This document shows positions 54,740 to 63,353 of a DNA stretch of 64,000 nt, in pieces. A model generated the notes under the pieces. The model was not told where the DNA came from, did no database searches, and saw only the letters and a list, made by a program, of their open reading frames with translations. The position numbers and the translations under genes were made by a program. This stretch comes from Nocardia sp. BMG51109 (GTDB lineage Bacteria; Actinomycetota; Actinomycetes; Mycobacteriales; Mycobacteriaceae). The stretch is taken from contig NZ_JAFQ01000004.1 of the NCBI RefSeq assembly GCF_000526215.1, positions 3,658,001 to 3,722,000 on the forward strand, read 5' to 3'. Within the stretch, counting starts at the first letter, position 1; the number at the start of each line of letters is the position of its first letter.

Positions 54740-55199
54740 CAGATCCGAGTTCCTTTCAGAGTATGGGCGCAGGCTGCTTGAAGCCCCCATTACTAGTTTG
54801 AGCAACCGTACAGCGTCCCATGCGGTGGCGCAGCGGGTACCGCCTACTCGGCCGGGTACCCGGAGGGGCTACGCTGGTTCGATCGCGCCGTGGCTAACTC
54901 TGGTCGCGGTGCGTCCGATCTCGCCGAATGCGCGGTCTACCAGTGGTGACCGTGATATGCGCAATCGTTTCCAGCTGGATGGTTATCCCGTGGACAACTC
55001 GCGATTCGGGCCGGGAAAATTTGTCCCGCCGTGTTGTCGTGCCGGGGGTTTCGCGCACTCGGATTCTGGGTAAGGCGCGTGAAATTCGGCATATTACCCG
55101 GCCGTAGGAACCGGGCCGAAAGCATGCCGGGGGAGCGGAACAAGCATGTCAAGCCGGTGAAACCAGTGGGGCGCCCAGAGGCGGAATGCGGACGGCCTC
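54740..55199. other. Spacer upstream of the BCCT gene
   Basis: About 460 bases holding the BCCT promoter. Short direct repeats around 55080-55170 (CATGCCGGGG and CATGTCAAGCC) resemble fragments of the palindromic element but are degenerate. No gene is supported. Confidence 0.4.
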
Positions 55200-55778
55200 T
55201 CATACGGCATCGGTTTCGACGAGTCGCGGCGCCGGCGGAGCGGATTCGCCGATGCCGCGCCGGGTGCGCCGCCAGACGTAGGCCAGGAAGATCACCAGGC
55301 CGAGCAGCGGGACAGTGCTTATCGCCCAGCTGATTCCGAGTGGCGGGCCGGGTTGCTGGAGCACGGCGAGGTTGCGCAGTTCACCGGTGCCGTGTCCCTG
55401 GGGGCCGTCGATTTCGAACCGGAAGGTCCAATTCCCCTCTTTTTCCAGGGAGGTGACGTCCAGGCCCCAGACGTCGCGCTTGCGGGGATGCCGGGACAGC
55501 GGTGTGGGACGGTAGGCGCGGCCGTCCGGTTCGATCGGGGTCAGCGTGCCGGACCTGCCCTCGATACCGCCGTCGGGAATGAAGGTGAAGTCCAGCGACT
55601 GCATGGCCCGCAGCGGCCAGGTGCTGAATCCGACGGTGATCGCGTACGGCCCCGCCTGGACGCGCTCGGTGTGCACGATGTTCACCGGTTCGTAGGCGGC
55701 GGCGGTGCCGGCCGGGATCATGGTCAGGCCGAACGCGACGAGCAGCGCGGTGGCCGCCGACAACAGTCTGGTGATCAT
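55200..55778 (-). CDS. Exported membrane-anchored protein, last gene of operon
   Basis: 192-residue protein: a signal peptide (MITRLLSAATALLVAFGLTMIPAGTAAA), a beta-rich extracellular domain (YEPVNIVHTERVQAGPYAITVGFSTWPLRAMQSLDFTFIPDGG to about 145), and a C-terminal transmembrane helix (SWAISTVPLLGLVIFLAYVW) with a basic tail. No family is assigned, but the strand pattern resembles the YtkA/FixH-like domains of its operon mates. Its ATG overlaps the previous gene by four bases. Confidence 0.68.
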   Translation of the reverse strand: MITRLLSAATALLVAFGLTMIPAGTAAAYEPVNIVHTERVQAGPYAITVGFSTWPLRAMQSLDFTFIPDGGIEGRSGTLTPIEPDGRAYRPTPLSRHPRKRDVWGLDVTSLEKEGNWTFRFEIDGPQGHGTGELRNLAVLQQPGPPLGISWAISTVPLLGLVIFLAYVWRRTRRGIGESAPPAPRLVETDAV

Positions 55779-56890
55779 GCGCGATCCTCCGCCGCCAGGC
55801 GCAGCACGGCGCCGAACCGCCGGCCGAGAAAGCCGCCGAGACAACCGAGTACGCCACCGGCGACGGCGGTGGCGACGATCACCGCGACGCCCGGCAGCAG
55901 CGAGTCGTAGACCATCACCCGCTGCCAGGGCGCGCAGACGGCGATGATCAGCCCGCCGAGACCGCCGGCCAGGGTGGGCACCAGCCATCCGGTGCGTTGC
56001 GCCCGCAGCAGGACGAGATCGGCGATCACCGCGACGGGGACCAGGCACAGCGGAATCAGGGTCGGCGTGACCGGGATGAACTGCTCGTTCTCGCGCATCG
56101 GCAGTCCCACCGCATCGGCGTAGGCGTGGGCCGCCCACGGGGCGAACCACCAGAACACCGCCTGGAGTACGGCCGCCGAGACGGCCACGATCGTCGCTCC
56201 CCAGCGCAGGAATCCGGCGCCGGCGAGGATCAGGAGCACCACGATGAATGCGGTGACCGCCGTGGTCCACCGGACGGTGCCGGCGGACAGCTGCTGCACG
56301 GCCAGCGCGGTGATCACGCTCGACACCACCAGGTGCCCGAGGCTCGCCAGCGTGCCGAGCCGGCCCCACAGCCGGTGGCGGGCGGCGGCGAACACGATCA
56401 CGGTGCCCACCGAGGTGACCGTGCTGGACAGGAACAGCCCGATGTGCGGTGGCGAGTCGATGACCGCGTCGAAGCCGTAGAGGCTGTGCCACCACAGATC
56501 CCACAGGCCGTAGAGCAGGAATGATGCCGCGCCGAGGCAGGTGATCAGATAACCGAGCGGGGCGGTGAAGGTCCGGCCGAAGACGCCGATGCCCGGTCCG
56601 CCGAGTTCGGGGTCGGCCGGGCGGCCGCCGCACCCGGCCGCTGTGGTGGCGAGAACCACTGCGAGACCGGTGATTCCGGCGATGGCGGCGCTGGCGTAGA
56701 TGAACAGGTGCGGCACCGTGAAGAAGGTGTCCGGGCCGACGTCGGCGTGCCATTGGATATCCCAAGTGGAGCCGACCGCCCAGATGATGGTGGCGGCGAA
56801 CAGGATCGAGGCGGGCAGCCAGGGCCGGATGCCGGTGGCGCGGGCGGCCGGCGGGGCGGCGGTGCCCGGTAGGGAGGCGGTCAGATCCAT
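55775..56890 (-). CDS. Polytopic membrane protein, third gene of operon
   Basis: 371-residue protein with about ten membrane helices. Tryptophan- and histidine-rich segments face the outside (WDIQWHADVGPDTFFTVPHLFIY, LYGLWDLWWHSLYGFD, DSPPHIGLF). The His placement hints at metal or heme-related binding, which is inference. No family is recognised. It is coupled by a four-base overlap to the next gene and separated by 72 bases, containing a 17-bp tandem repeat, from the FixH-like gene. Confidence 0.68.
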   Translation of the reverse strand: MDLTASLPGTAAPPAARATGIRPWLPASILFAATIIWAVGSTWDIQWHADVGPDTFFTVPHLFIYASAAIAGITGLAVVLATTAAGCGGRPADPELGGPGIGVFGRTFTAPLGYLITCLGAASFLLYGLWDLWWHSLYGFDAVIDSPPHIGLFLSSTVTSVGTVIVFAAARHRLWGRLGTLASLGHLVVSSVITALAVQQLSAGTVRWTTAVTAFIVVLLILAGAGFLRWGATIVAVSAAVLQAVFWWFAPWAAHAYADAVGLPMRENEQFIPVTPTLIPLCLVPVAVIADLVLLRAQRTGWLVPTLAGGLGGLIIAVCAPWQRVMVYDSLLPGVAVIVATAVAGGVLGCLGGFLGRRFGAVLRLAAEDRA

Positions 56891-56917
56891 GGTGGCTGCT
56901 CCTGGTTCCTCATCGAG

Positions 56918-56968
56918 GTGCTTCGTGTTCCGGCGTGCTTCGTGTTCCGGCGTGCTTCGTGGTCAGGC
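56918..56968. repeat. 17-bp tandem repeat across a gene end
   Basis: GTGCTTCGTGTTCCGGC occurs at 56918-56934 and 56935-56951; a third diverged copy (56952-56968) runs over the stop codon of the FixH-like gene at 56963-56965. Confidence 0.9.
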
Positions 56969-57397
56969 GGCCCGGACGGAGAAGGTGGCGGTGCCGTCGC
57001 CGGACGGGCCGGACAACCGCACGGTGATCTCCCACTGCCCGGACATCGGCAGATCCAGCGCGGCGCGATAGCGGCCCGGCCCGATCGCCTCGGCCGTGGC
57101 GGGCGGTACGGCATGACCCATCTGCGGCATCGCGGGCTCCACCAGCACCCGGGTCGGCGACGCGGGCGCGGCCTGCCGGTCGGTGATGTCGAATTCGACG
57201 GTATCGGCGCCGGAGCGCACCGAGCCGTCCAGCCGAACCAGATAGGGCCCCGCGGGAATTCGCTGCACCTCGCCGTCACCGCCGGGCCACCAGAACCACG
57301 TTGCCGATCCGGCGACCACCACCGCGACCGCCGCGGCACCGAGCGCGGCCCGCCGGTTCACCGCGGCACCGCCGCACGAGAAGTGACGTCCGATCAT
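56963..57397 (-). CDS. FixH/YtkA-like exported protein
   Basis: 144-residue protein with an N-terminal membrane anchor (AALGAAAVAVVVAGSATWFWW) and a beta-sandwich domain of the FixH/YtkA type. The domain reads GPYLVRLDGSVRSGADTVEFDITDRQ, EPAMPQMGHAVPP, RYRAALDLPMSGQWEITVRLSGPSG. The PxMPxMGH motif with Met and His resembles copper-handling relatives. ATG 57397 overlaps the upstream gene's stop by four bases. Confidence 0.7.
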   Translation of the reverse strand: MIGRHFSCGGAAVNRRAALGAAAVAVVVAGSATWFWWPGGDGEVQRIPAGPYLVRLDGSVRSGADTVEFDITDRQAAPASPTRVLVEPAMPQMGHAVPPATAEAIGPGRYRAALDLPMSGQWEITVRLSGPSGDGTATFSVRAA

Positions 57398-58869
57398 TGC
57401 GGCGCACCTGCTTTCACGTCCAGAATCGCCGGCACCGTGCGGATCGAGTAGTCGCGTTCGGCCTGGGCCCAGACCAGGTAGCGGCCGGGGAGCGGGAAGG
57501 TGTAGGTGAACGAGACGTCCGGGCCGTAGGCGGCGACGGTTTCGTCGGGCGGCTGGGTGCCCGGGGCCGGCATCGGTGCCATGGCGTGGGCGTGTGCCCA
57601 GACGGGAGCGGCGGTGGCGGCGGTTCCCGCCGGCGCCGATTCGGGGAGCGGGCCGACGGCGATGAGGTGGCCGAGCATGCCCAGCCAGAGTTGCAGATCG
57701 GCGGGGCCGCCGAAGCGGACGGTGAGGGTGCTGGGGCTGCCCGCGATCGGATCGGTTGTCCTCAGCGAGAGTTCGCTCGACGGCGGTGTCGTACCGGGGT
57801 GCTCCGATACGGACGATGTGGGCGGCGTGGTGGGAATCGGTGCGCGGGGCGGAGGCTCGGCCGGACCTCCCGGGACATGCAGCGCCGACCGCAGCAGTTG
57901 CAGCCCGCCGCCGCGGCGCGAGACCTCCGCGGCGACGGCGTAATCGCCGGGTTCGGGGAGCGCGAGCCGAACCTGGAACGCGCCGGGAGCCGTCCGGATC
58001 GGATGGACATGCCAGAACTGCCCGGACGGTCCGACGATCATGAGGTGCATCAGCGCGTCGTCGGTGATCAGCAGGTCGTCGACAGGGCGGCCGGTGGCGC
58101 TGTCGGTCAGCGTCAGGTTCAGTTCGGCGGGGCCGCCGGGCCGGGCGCCGCCCGGGGTCCGCAGGGTCAGATTGGCCGGTGGCCGCGAGTAATTCGTGAT
58201 GGCCGGAAGGTCGCGTTCCGGATAGGGATCGCCGGCCGTGGCGGAGGTGGGGTCTAGCAGGCTGCCCGCCGGCCGCGGCGGCGGCGCGCTCGACGACAGC
58301 GTGGCACCGGTGATGCCGACCGCCAGCGCCGCCACCATCGCGCCCGCCGGCAGCAGCGTGACCCAGCCGCGCCGGGAGATCAGCGCCGTGCCGACCGAGA
58401 TCAGCAACAGCGCACCCGCGGCGAAGAAACCGCCGTACGCGGCGCGTTCCCACGGCGTGACGACCTGCGCCGCCACCAGGAACGGGATCCGCGCCGTGCG
58501 CTCGCCGTCGGCGACGGTCAATTCCCAGGGGCCCGCGTGGTCCACCCGCAAGGTTGCCGGATGGGGCCCGGCGCGATCACCGAGATCGACGGTGGTGGAC
58601 GAGCCGGCGCCCGCGCGGTCGGCCGGTGTCGCGCCGAGAGTCAGTGTGCCCGGCGCGGATCCGGCATGGGTGACGATGTCGACCCGCAACGGACCGGGCA
58701 CCGGCTGTGCCCGGCGCACGATCACGGTCAGCTCCCGATCGCCGAGCGACTGCGCCACCGAGATATCACCGCCGGACGCCGCGCCGTCGGCCATCGCCGC
58801 AGGACCCCCGGCCAGCGCCGCGAGCACGCACACGACAACCACGACCGCCGCCCGGCGCAGCCCCCACAT
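57394..58869 (-). CDS. Large exported protein with copper-type beta domains
   Basis: 491-residue protein, first gene of a four-gene operon. It has a signal peptide (AAVVVVVCVLAALAGGPAAMA), a first extracellular domain to about 150, two membrane helices (AAYGGFFAAGALLLISVGTALIS, WVTLLPAGAMVAALAVGITGA), then a long extracellular part. That part contains DALMHLMIVGPSGQFWHVHP, LRLALPEPGDYAVAAEV-like strands, GMLGHLIAVGPL, HAHAMAPMP, and TYTFPLPGRYLVWAQ. The His/Met-rich HLMIV...HVHP and GHLIAVG...HAHAM sites match domains in periplasmic copper proteins. ATG 58869 precedes a good signal peptide. Confidence 0.68.
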   Translation of the reverse strand: MWGLRRAAVVVVVCVLAALAGGPAAMADGAASGGDISVAQSLGDRELTVIVRRAQPVPGPLRVDIVTHAGSAPGTLTLGATPADRAGAGSSTTVDLGDRAGPHPATLRVDHAGPWELTVADGERTARIPFLVAAQVVTPWERAAYGGFFAAGALLLISVGTALISRRGWVTLLPAGAMVAALAVGITGATLSSSAPPPRPAGSLLDPTSATAGDPYPERDLPAITNYSRPPANLTLRTPGGARPGGPAELNLTLTDSATGRPVDDLLITDDALMHLMIVGPSGQFWHVHPIRTAPGAFQVRLALPEPGDYAVAAEVSRRGGGLQLLRSALHVPGGPAEPPPRAPIPTTPPTSSVSEHPGTTPPSSELSLRTTDPIAGSPSTLTVRFGGPADLQLWLGMLGHLIAVGPLPESAPAGTAATAAPVWAHAHAMAPMPAPGTQPPDETVAAYGPDVSFTYTFPLPGRYLVWAQAERDYSIRTVPAILDVKAGAPQ

Positions 58870-59135
58870 ATCAGCGACGTCTCGAAGTCGTTGCCCGCGT
58901 ACACCGCTGCACACACGAAACCCGAAGGTCAAGAGCGGAACAAGATCTCGGCGGCCGGTGCACCACATCGATTATGCCGTGCCGCGCACGGCGTTTCACC
59001 GGCCCTGCCGACAGGACAGCCACCGGTCAACCGGACTCCGACGACAAGGAACAGTCCCGCAGTGCAGTTCAATGCTGTCGCGATGGCGGTGGTCCCCCGT
59101 TACTGGCACGATCGTGATCGAAACCGGGAGGACCG

Positions 59136-59540
59136 ATGGAACACCGGAACGCGTACACCTCGACCGTGCTGTCGGTCGGATTGCACCCCAGCGCCGTGGA
59201 CTACAGCCGGTACCCGCAGTTGGATGAGGCGACACTCACCGCGCGTATCGAAGCGGGCGAAGCCGCACTGCGCGACGCCGGATTCGACATCGTTACCTGC
59301 CGGCTTCCGGCCGATCCCGAGGCCGCCGAGACGAAGGTGCGCGAATGCGTCACGGGCCGGACTTTCCGAGTCGCCATGATCGGCGCAGGCGTTCGCATGG
59401 CTCCCGAACACACTCTCCTGTTCGAGTGCCTGGTCAACACACTCACCGACCTTGCTCCGGGAATCCGCTTCTGCTTCAACACCGCACCTGAAAACACCAT
59501 CGACGCCTTACGCCGGTGGGTGGAACCCACCGAGCGCTGA
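59136..59540 (+). CDS. Hypothetical protein, 134 residues
   Basis: Not recognised by name. It has an alpha/beta pattern (TVLSVGLHPSAVDYSRYP, ARIEAGEAALRDAGFDIVTCRLP, FRVAMIGAGVRMAPEHTLLFECLVNTL, GIRFCFNTAPENTIDALRRW) that looks like a single Rossmann-like or flavodoxin-like domain. ATG 59136 has GGGAGG six bases upstream. It is isolated. Confidence 0.65.
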   Translation: MEHRNAYTSTVLSVGLHPSAVDYSRYPQLDEATLTARIEAGEAALRDAGFDIVTCRLPADPEAAETKVRECVTGRTFRVAMIGAGVRMAPEHTLLFECLVNTLTDLAPGIRFCFNTAPENTIDALRRWVEPTER

Positions 59541-59622
59541 GGTTCGAAGGGGTGCGCCGGGTCGACGCGGGCGGCGGTGTTGTGGGGACTGTCCGCGCGC
59601 CCGGCGCAGTCTGTGGGGGCTA

Positions 59623-59886
59623 CTACTGCGTCAGGCGGCGGCGCAGCAGGTCCTTGCCCTGCTGGGCGCCCTTGCGGCTCTCGCCCTGCGCGCGACGGAA
59701 GAATTCGGCCAGTTCGGTGTCTCCCGCGCGGTCGGCGTCGGCCGCGTAGGTCTGCATCTTCAGCGCGTTGTTCAGGCACGCCTCGGTGAACCGGATCAGG
59801 TTGTAATCCTTGTCCATGGTGCCGGTGATCTCGCCCGTTTCGGTGGCCTGGGTGTCGGTGGCCTGGGTGTCGGTGGCCTGGGTCAT
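59623..59886 (-). CDS. Small helical protein with N-terminal repeat
   Basis: 87-residue protein. The N-terminus is a 15-base tandem repeat (ATDTQ, three copies). Then comes a helical hairpin (KDYNLIRFTEACLNNALKMQTYAADADRAGDTELAEFFRRAQGESRKGAQQGKDLLRRRL), similar to half of a ferritin-like or rubrerythrin-like bundle. No metal motif is clear. Start ATG 59886 is used; upstream codons are less likely. Confidence 0.6.
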   Translation of the reverse strand: MTQATDTQATDTQATETGEITGTMDKDYNLIRFTEACLNNALKMQTYAADADRAGDTELAEFFRRAQGESRKGAQQGKDLLRRRLTQ

Positions 59887-60095
59887 CGCCCTGCTCCCTC
59901 CTGTCGTGAGCCAACGGTCGTATCCCCGCGCTACCCGCACCGCGTAGGTCGAAACACCGGCCGGGCCGACACGGGTTCATGATCGCCGGGAACCCCGGCC
60001 GGGTGCGATCCGTTCTAGTCGTGGCTCTCGGCCACATATCGAACCGCCTTCGGCCACAAACGAACTTTCGAGTCACGAAAGGGGACCGGCAGCCA

Positions 60096-60989
60096 ATGTC
60101 TGTCGCACATCACGATCGGTTGCTGTCCATCGTGCGTGCCGTCGCCAACAACCGCGGATACGCCTGCCATCTGACCGATCGCGACGTGGTAACCCTGTCC
60201 GGAGCAACGACTTTCACCGTCCCGCTCGGGGTCGTGCGGCAGCAGGCGGCGGATCGACCCGAACATCAGTGGCCCGCGCTGGTCGCCGCCCATATCGACC
60301 ATCGCGCGGTCGCGGGCGCGCGCGAGCGGGAAACCCCGCGCGGCCGCATCGATTTCGCCACCGTGCGGGGGTTGCTGCGGACCAGGCTGTACTCCACCGA
60401 ATCCGCGGGCGTGGATGTGGTGCGGCGGATCGTCGCGCCGGGGATCATCCAGCGGATCCTGATCGACCGGGGGGATACCGTCGCCCCCGTCACCTACGAT
60501 CTGCTGCGGCAGTGGCGGATCGGCGAATTCGAGCTGTTCGCCCTCGCCGAGCACAATGTCCGCGCCGCGGCCGGGGTGACCGTGCACCGCGACGAGTCCG
60601 GCGAGCCCGTGGCCGAGGATCTGCCGCCGATGTCGATGCTGACCGGTCCGGACTACCTGACCGCGCACGTCCGCTGGCTCGGCGAGTACGCGGTCGTCGG
60701 TCCCGGCGGTGCGGTGCTGACCATGCCGTCGCAACAGTCCGTTTACGCCTACCCGGTGGCCGGCGCAGAGGTCGTCTCGGCCGTGACGGCGCTCGCGCAG
60801 GTGGCCGTCACGGCGTACGCCGAGGAGCCCGGGCCGATCAATCCGTGGGTGTACTGGTGGCGTGACGGCCAGCTCGATCTGGCCGCCACCACCAGCGGCG
60901 ACGACGATCACGTGTCGATCTACCCCACCGGACGGTTCCGGCGGTTCGTCGAGAGCATGGGCGGCGAGCTGTTGGCAGTGGACGAGTAA
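60096..60989 (+). CDS. Hypothetical protein, 297 residues
   Basis: Not recognised. A soluble mixed protein: RLLSIVRAVANNRGYACHLTDRDVVTLSGATTFTVPLGVVRQQ, IDFATVRGLLRTRLYSTESAG, MSMLTGPDYLTAHVRWLGEYAVVGPGGAVLTMPSQQSVYAYPV. It resembles DUF1444-like layout in its order of a helical start, a conserved Arg-rich strand and a late tyrosine motif, but this is not secure. ATG 60096 has GAAAGGGGA upstream. Confidence 0.6.
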   Translation: MSVAHHDRLLSIVRAVANNRGYACHLTDRDVVTLSGATTFTVPLGVVRQQAADRPEHQWPALVAAHIDHRAVAGARERETPRGRIDFATVRGLLRTRLYSTESAGVDVVRRIVAPGIIQRILIDRGDTVAPVTYDLLRQWRIGEFELFALAEHNVRAAAGVTVHRDESGEPVAEDLPPMSMLTGPDYLTAHVRWLGEYAVVGPGGAVLTMPSQQSVYAYPVAGAEVVSAVTALAQVAVTAYAEEPGPINPWVYWWRDGQLDLAATTSGDDDHVSIYPTGRFRRFVESMGGELLAVDE

Positions 60990-61111
60990 GCCGGGCAGGA
61001 ATGCCGCTGCGGCACTGTGCCTTACGGGCTGCCGTCGCGCGGCGTGCGGGCCGACATCGTCGGACGTGCCGTGGGGCCGCTGCGGTATCCCGGGCGGGCG
61101 CTACGGTTCGC

Positions 61112-61171
61112 GGCCGGTGCCAGGGCTCGTGGGCTGGTGTTAGGGCTCGTGGGCCGGTGCTAAGGCTTGCG
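61112..61171. repeat. 20-bp tandem repeat across a stop codon
   Basis: Three 20-base copies (61112-61131, 61132-61151, 61152-61171) of GGCCGGTGCCAGGGCTCGTG-like sequence. The third includes the stop codon of the DUF574 gene at 61160-61162 and its last coding bases. Confidence 0.85.
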
Positions 61172-61978
61172 GGCGACGGCGCCGTAGGCGTCGAGGAGGT
61201 CGGTCGTGCCGATCCGGTGTTTCAGCGGGCGCCAGTCGGTGATCGGGACCAGCCCGGGCTCCACCATCTCCAGACCGTCGAACCACGCGCCCAGCTGCTG
61301 CGGGCTGCGCAGCACGTACGGCACGCCGCCCGATTCGATCAGCTTCTCGCCGCCGGCCACCACCGCGTCGCCCGTGTTCGTGCCGTCCCACAGCACCAGG
61401 TAGCTGCCCGGGGCCAACGGGCGCAGCATGCGCGCGACGATATCGGAGACGACCTCGGCATCCGGCTCGTAGCCGAGCACGCCCATGAACAGCACCGCTA
61501 TCGGACGGTCGAAATCCAGGATCTTCGCGGCCTCGTCGAGGATGCGGTCGGGATCGTGGTAGTCGGCGTGCACGTAGGTCGTCATGCCCTCCGGGCTCGT
61601 GTTGGTCAGCAACGCGCGCGCGTGCGCCAGGACCAGCGGGTCGTTGTCGACGTAGACGATGCGGGACTCGGGCGCGATCTGCTGGGCCACCTCGTGGGTG
61701 TTCTGCATCGTGGGCAAGCCGGTGCCCACGTCGACGAACTGCCGGACTCCGGCCGCACCGGCCAGATGGCCGACCACCTGGACCAGGAACTCCCGCGACA
61801 GCTTGGCCATCCGCACGATATCGGGATAGACCTCGGCCACCGCATCGCCGGCCGCGCGGTCCGACGGGTAGTTGTCGCTACCGCCCATCCAGTAGTTCCA
61901 GATGCGGGCGGCCTGGGGCGTCTCGATATCGATGCCCTCGGCAGCCGCGCCCTCGACAGCCGCGCGATCGTCGGTCAT
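61160..61978 (-). CDS. DUF574 family SAM-dependent methyltransferase
   Basis: 272-residue protein with the DUF574 hallmarks ARIWNYWMGGSDNYPSDRAAGD, FVDVGTGLPTMQNTHEVAQQI, YVDNDPLVLAHARALL and the C-terminal GLEMVEPGLVPITDWRP. It is closely similar to the partial gene at 63354 by eye. A three-copy 20-base repeat runs over its 3' end. Substrate unknown; it is separated from the window-edge paralog by a small protein and an XRE/DUF5753 regulator. Confidence 0.92.
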   Translation of the reverse strand: MTDDRAAVEGAAAEGIDIETPQAARIWNYWMGGSDNYPSDRAAGDAVAEVYPDIVRMAKLSREFLVQVVGHLAGAAGVRQFVDVGTGLPTMQNTHEVAQQIAPESRIVYVDNDPLVLAHARALLTNTSPEGMTTYVHADYHDPDRILDEAAKILDFDRPIAVLFMGVLGYEPDAEVVSDIVARMLRPLAPGSYLVLWDGTNTGDAVVAGGEKLIESGGVPYVLRSPQQLGAWFDGLEMVEPGLVPITDWRPLKHRIGTTDLLDAYGAVARKP

Positions 61979-62019
61979 CGGCTCATGCTACCTGCGGGAC
62001 TCGCCTCCCGCGCAAGGAA

Positions 62020-62253
62020 TTACGCCGTGTCCGGATAGGCCGCGCCGAGGCGGGAGAGTTCCTGTTCGATCGCCAGCGCGGCGTGGTGCTGCCCGGCCGC
62101 CCGCAGCTGCGCGATCCGCTCGTAGACGGCGTTGATGCCGTATTCCCTTGTGACGTCGAGTATTCCGATGCGGCTCGCATACGAGGGCGCGGGTGTCGCG
62201 ACGGCATGCATGTCCGCGGCGGTGTCCATGGTGATCTTCATGGCATCGGTCAC
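62020..62253 (-). CDS. Small helical protein, 77 residues
   Basis: Starts at GTG 62253 with GGGGGA five bases upstream (VTDAMKITMDTAADM). The C-terminal half (YGINAVYERIAQLRAAGQHHAALAIEQELSRLGAAYP) is an amphipathic helix pair. No family is recognised. Longer frames overlap the XRE gene's promoter region and are rejected. It lies between the DUF574 gene and the divergent XRE gene. Confidence 0.55.
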   Translation of the reverse strand: MTDAMKITMDTAADMHAVATPAPSYASRIGILDVTREYGINAVYERIAQLRAAGQHHAALAIEQELSRLGAAYPDTA

Positions 62254-62431
62254 GGGTGTCCCCCTGACGAGACGTGGTCCGATGGTGTGCCCGTCGAGTC
62301 TACCGTCCGAATGCACGTGCAGCAGCACGTGCACAATCGGCGGCGGCGCGGGCACGGACATCGGAGGTGCCGCCGAAAATGTTGTGGCACACTCGATGAC
62401 GCGTGACCACAGCCTCTGACGGGAGGGACCC

Positions 62432-63349
62432 GTGATCGAGAGCACTGCCGGCCGTGCGGATGCGGCGGACGGAGACGGTCCGGACGCCGATCCCGCACTG
62501 CTGCGCATGGTGCTGGGCGCGCGGCTGCGAAAATTGCGCGAGGCCGCGGGGATCAGCGGGCAGGAGGCCGGCCGGGCGATCCGTGCCTCCCATTCGAAGA
62601 TCAGCCGCCTCGAGGCCGGCCGGGTCGGGTTCCGGGCGATCGATATCGACGATCTGCTGAGCCTCTACGGCGTCGAGGACGAGGATGTCCGGTCCGGATT
62701 CCTGCTCCTGGCCGAACGCGCCAATGCCAGCGTGCGCTGGCAGGTCGACGACGATTTCGCCGCGCAGCGGATGGACACCTACCTGGCGCTGGAGGATGCG
62801 GCCTCGGCGGTCCGTTCGTATGCGCCGGGCGTGATTCCCGAACTGTTGCAGACCGCGGCGTACGCGCACGCGGTGTCCACGATCACCAGGCCGGGTCCGA
62901 CCGGTGACGTGCAGCGCCGGGTCGAACTGCTGATGCGGCGGCAGCGGCTGCTGCGCCGCCCGGACGGGCCGAAGGTGTGGCTGGCGATCGAGGAGGCGGT
63001 GCTGCGCCGCCCGTTCGGCGGGCTCGAGGTCTGGCGCGACCAGCTCGACCACGTCGCCGAGGTCGCCGAGCGGACCGGCGCCACCGTGCAGATCGTGCCC
63101 GACCACATCGGCGGGCCCGCCATCTGCGCGGTCCCGTTCACCCTGCTCCGATTCGACGCACCGGACCTGAGCGACATCGTGCACCTGCACCACGCCACCG
63201 GCGCCCAATTTCTGGACCGGCGCGGCGAATTGGACGCCTACCATGGCATCTGGGACAGGCTGTGCGTGCACGCCGCCCCGCCCGGCCGGACCCGCGACCT
63301 GATCTCCGCGGCCATCGTTGCCGGACCGACCATTCCGACCACTGGATAG
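62432..63349 (+). CDS. XRE-family regulator with DUF5753
   Basis: 305-residue regulator. The helix-turn-helix (LGARLRKLREAAGISGQEAGRAIRASHSKISRLEAGRVGF, about 28-67) is followed by a DUF5753 sensor-type domain (AVRSYAPGVIPELLQTAAYAHAV, RRQRLLRRPDGPKVWLAIEEAVLRRPFGG, VQIVPDHIGGP, FTLLRFDAPDLSDIVHLHHATGAQFLD). This layout is very common in Streptomyces and Nocardia near DUF397 or DUF574 genes. It begins at GTG 62432 and sits four bases upstream of the next DUF574 gene, likely in one transcript. Confidence 0.92.
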   Translation: MIESTAGRADAADGDGPDADPALLRMVLGARLRKLREAAGISGQEAGRAIRASHSKISRLEAGRVGFRAIDIDDLLSLYGVEDEDVRSGFLLLAERANASVRWQVDDDFAAQRMDTYLALEDAASAVRSYAPGVIPELLQTAAYAHAVSTITRPGPTGDVQRRVELLMRRQRLLRRPDGPKVWLAIEEAVLRRPFGGLEVWRDQLDHVAEVAERTGATVQIVPDHIGGPAICAVPFTLLRFDAPDLSDIVHLHHATGAQFLDRRGELDAYHGIWDRLCVHAAPPGRTRDLISAAIVAGPTIPTTG

Positions 63350-63353
63350 GCTG

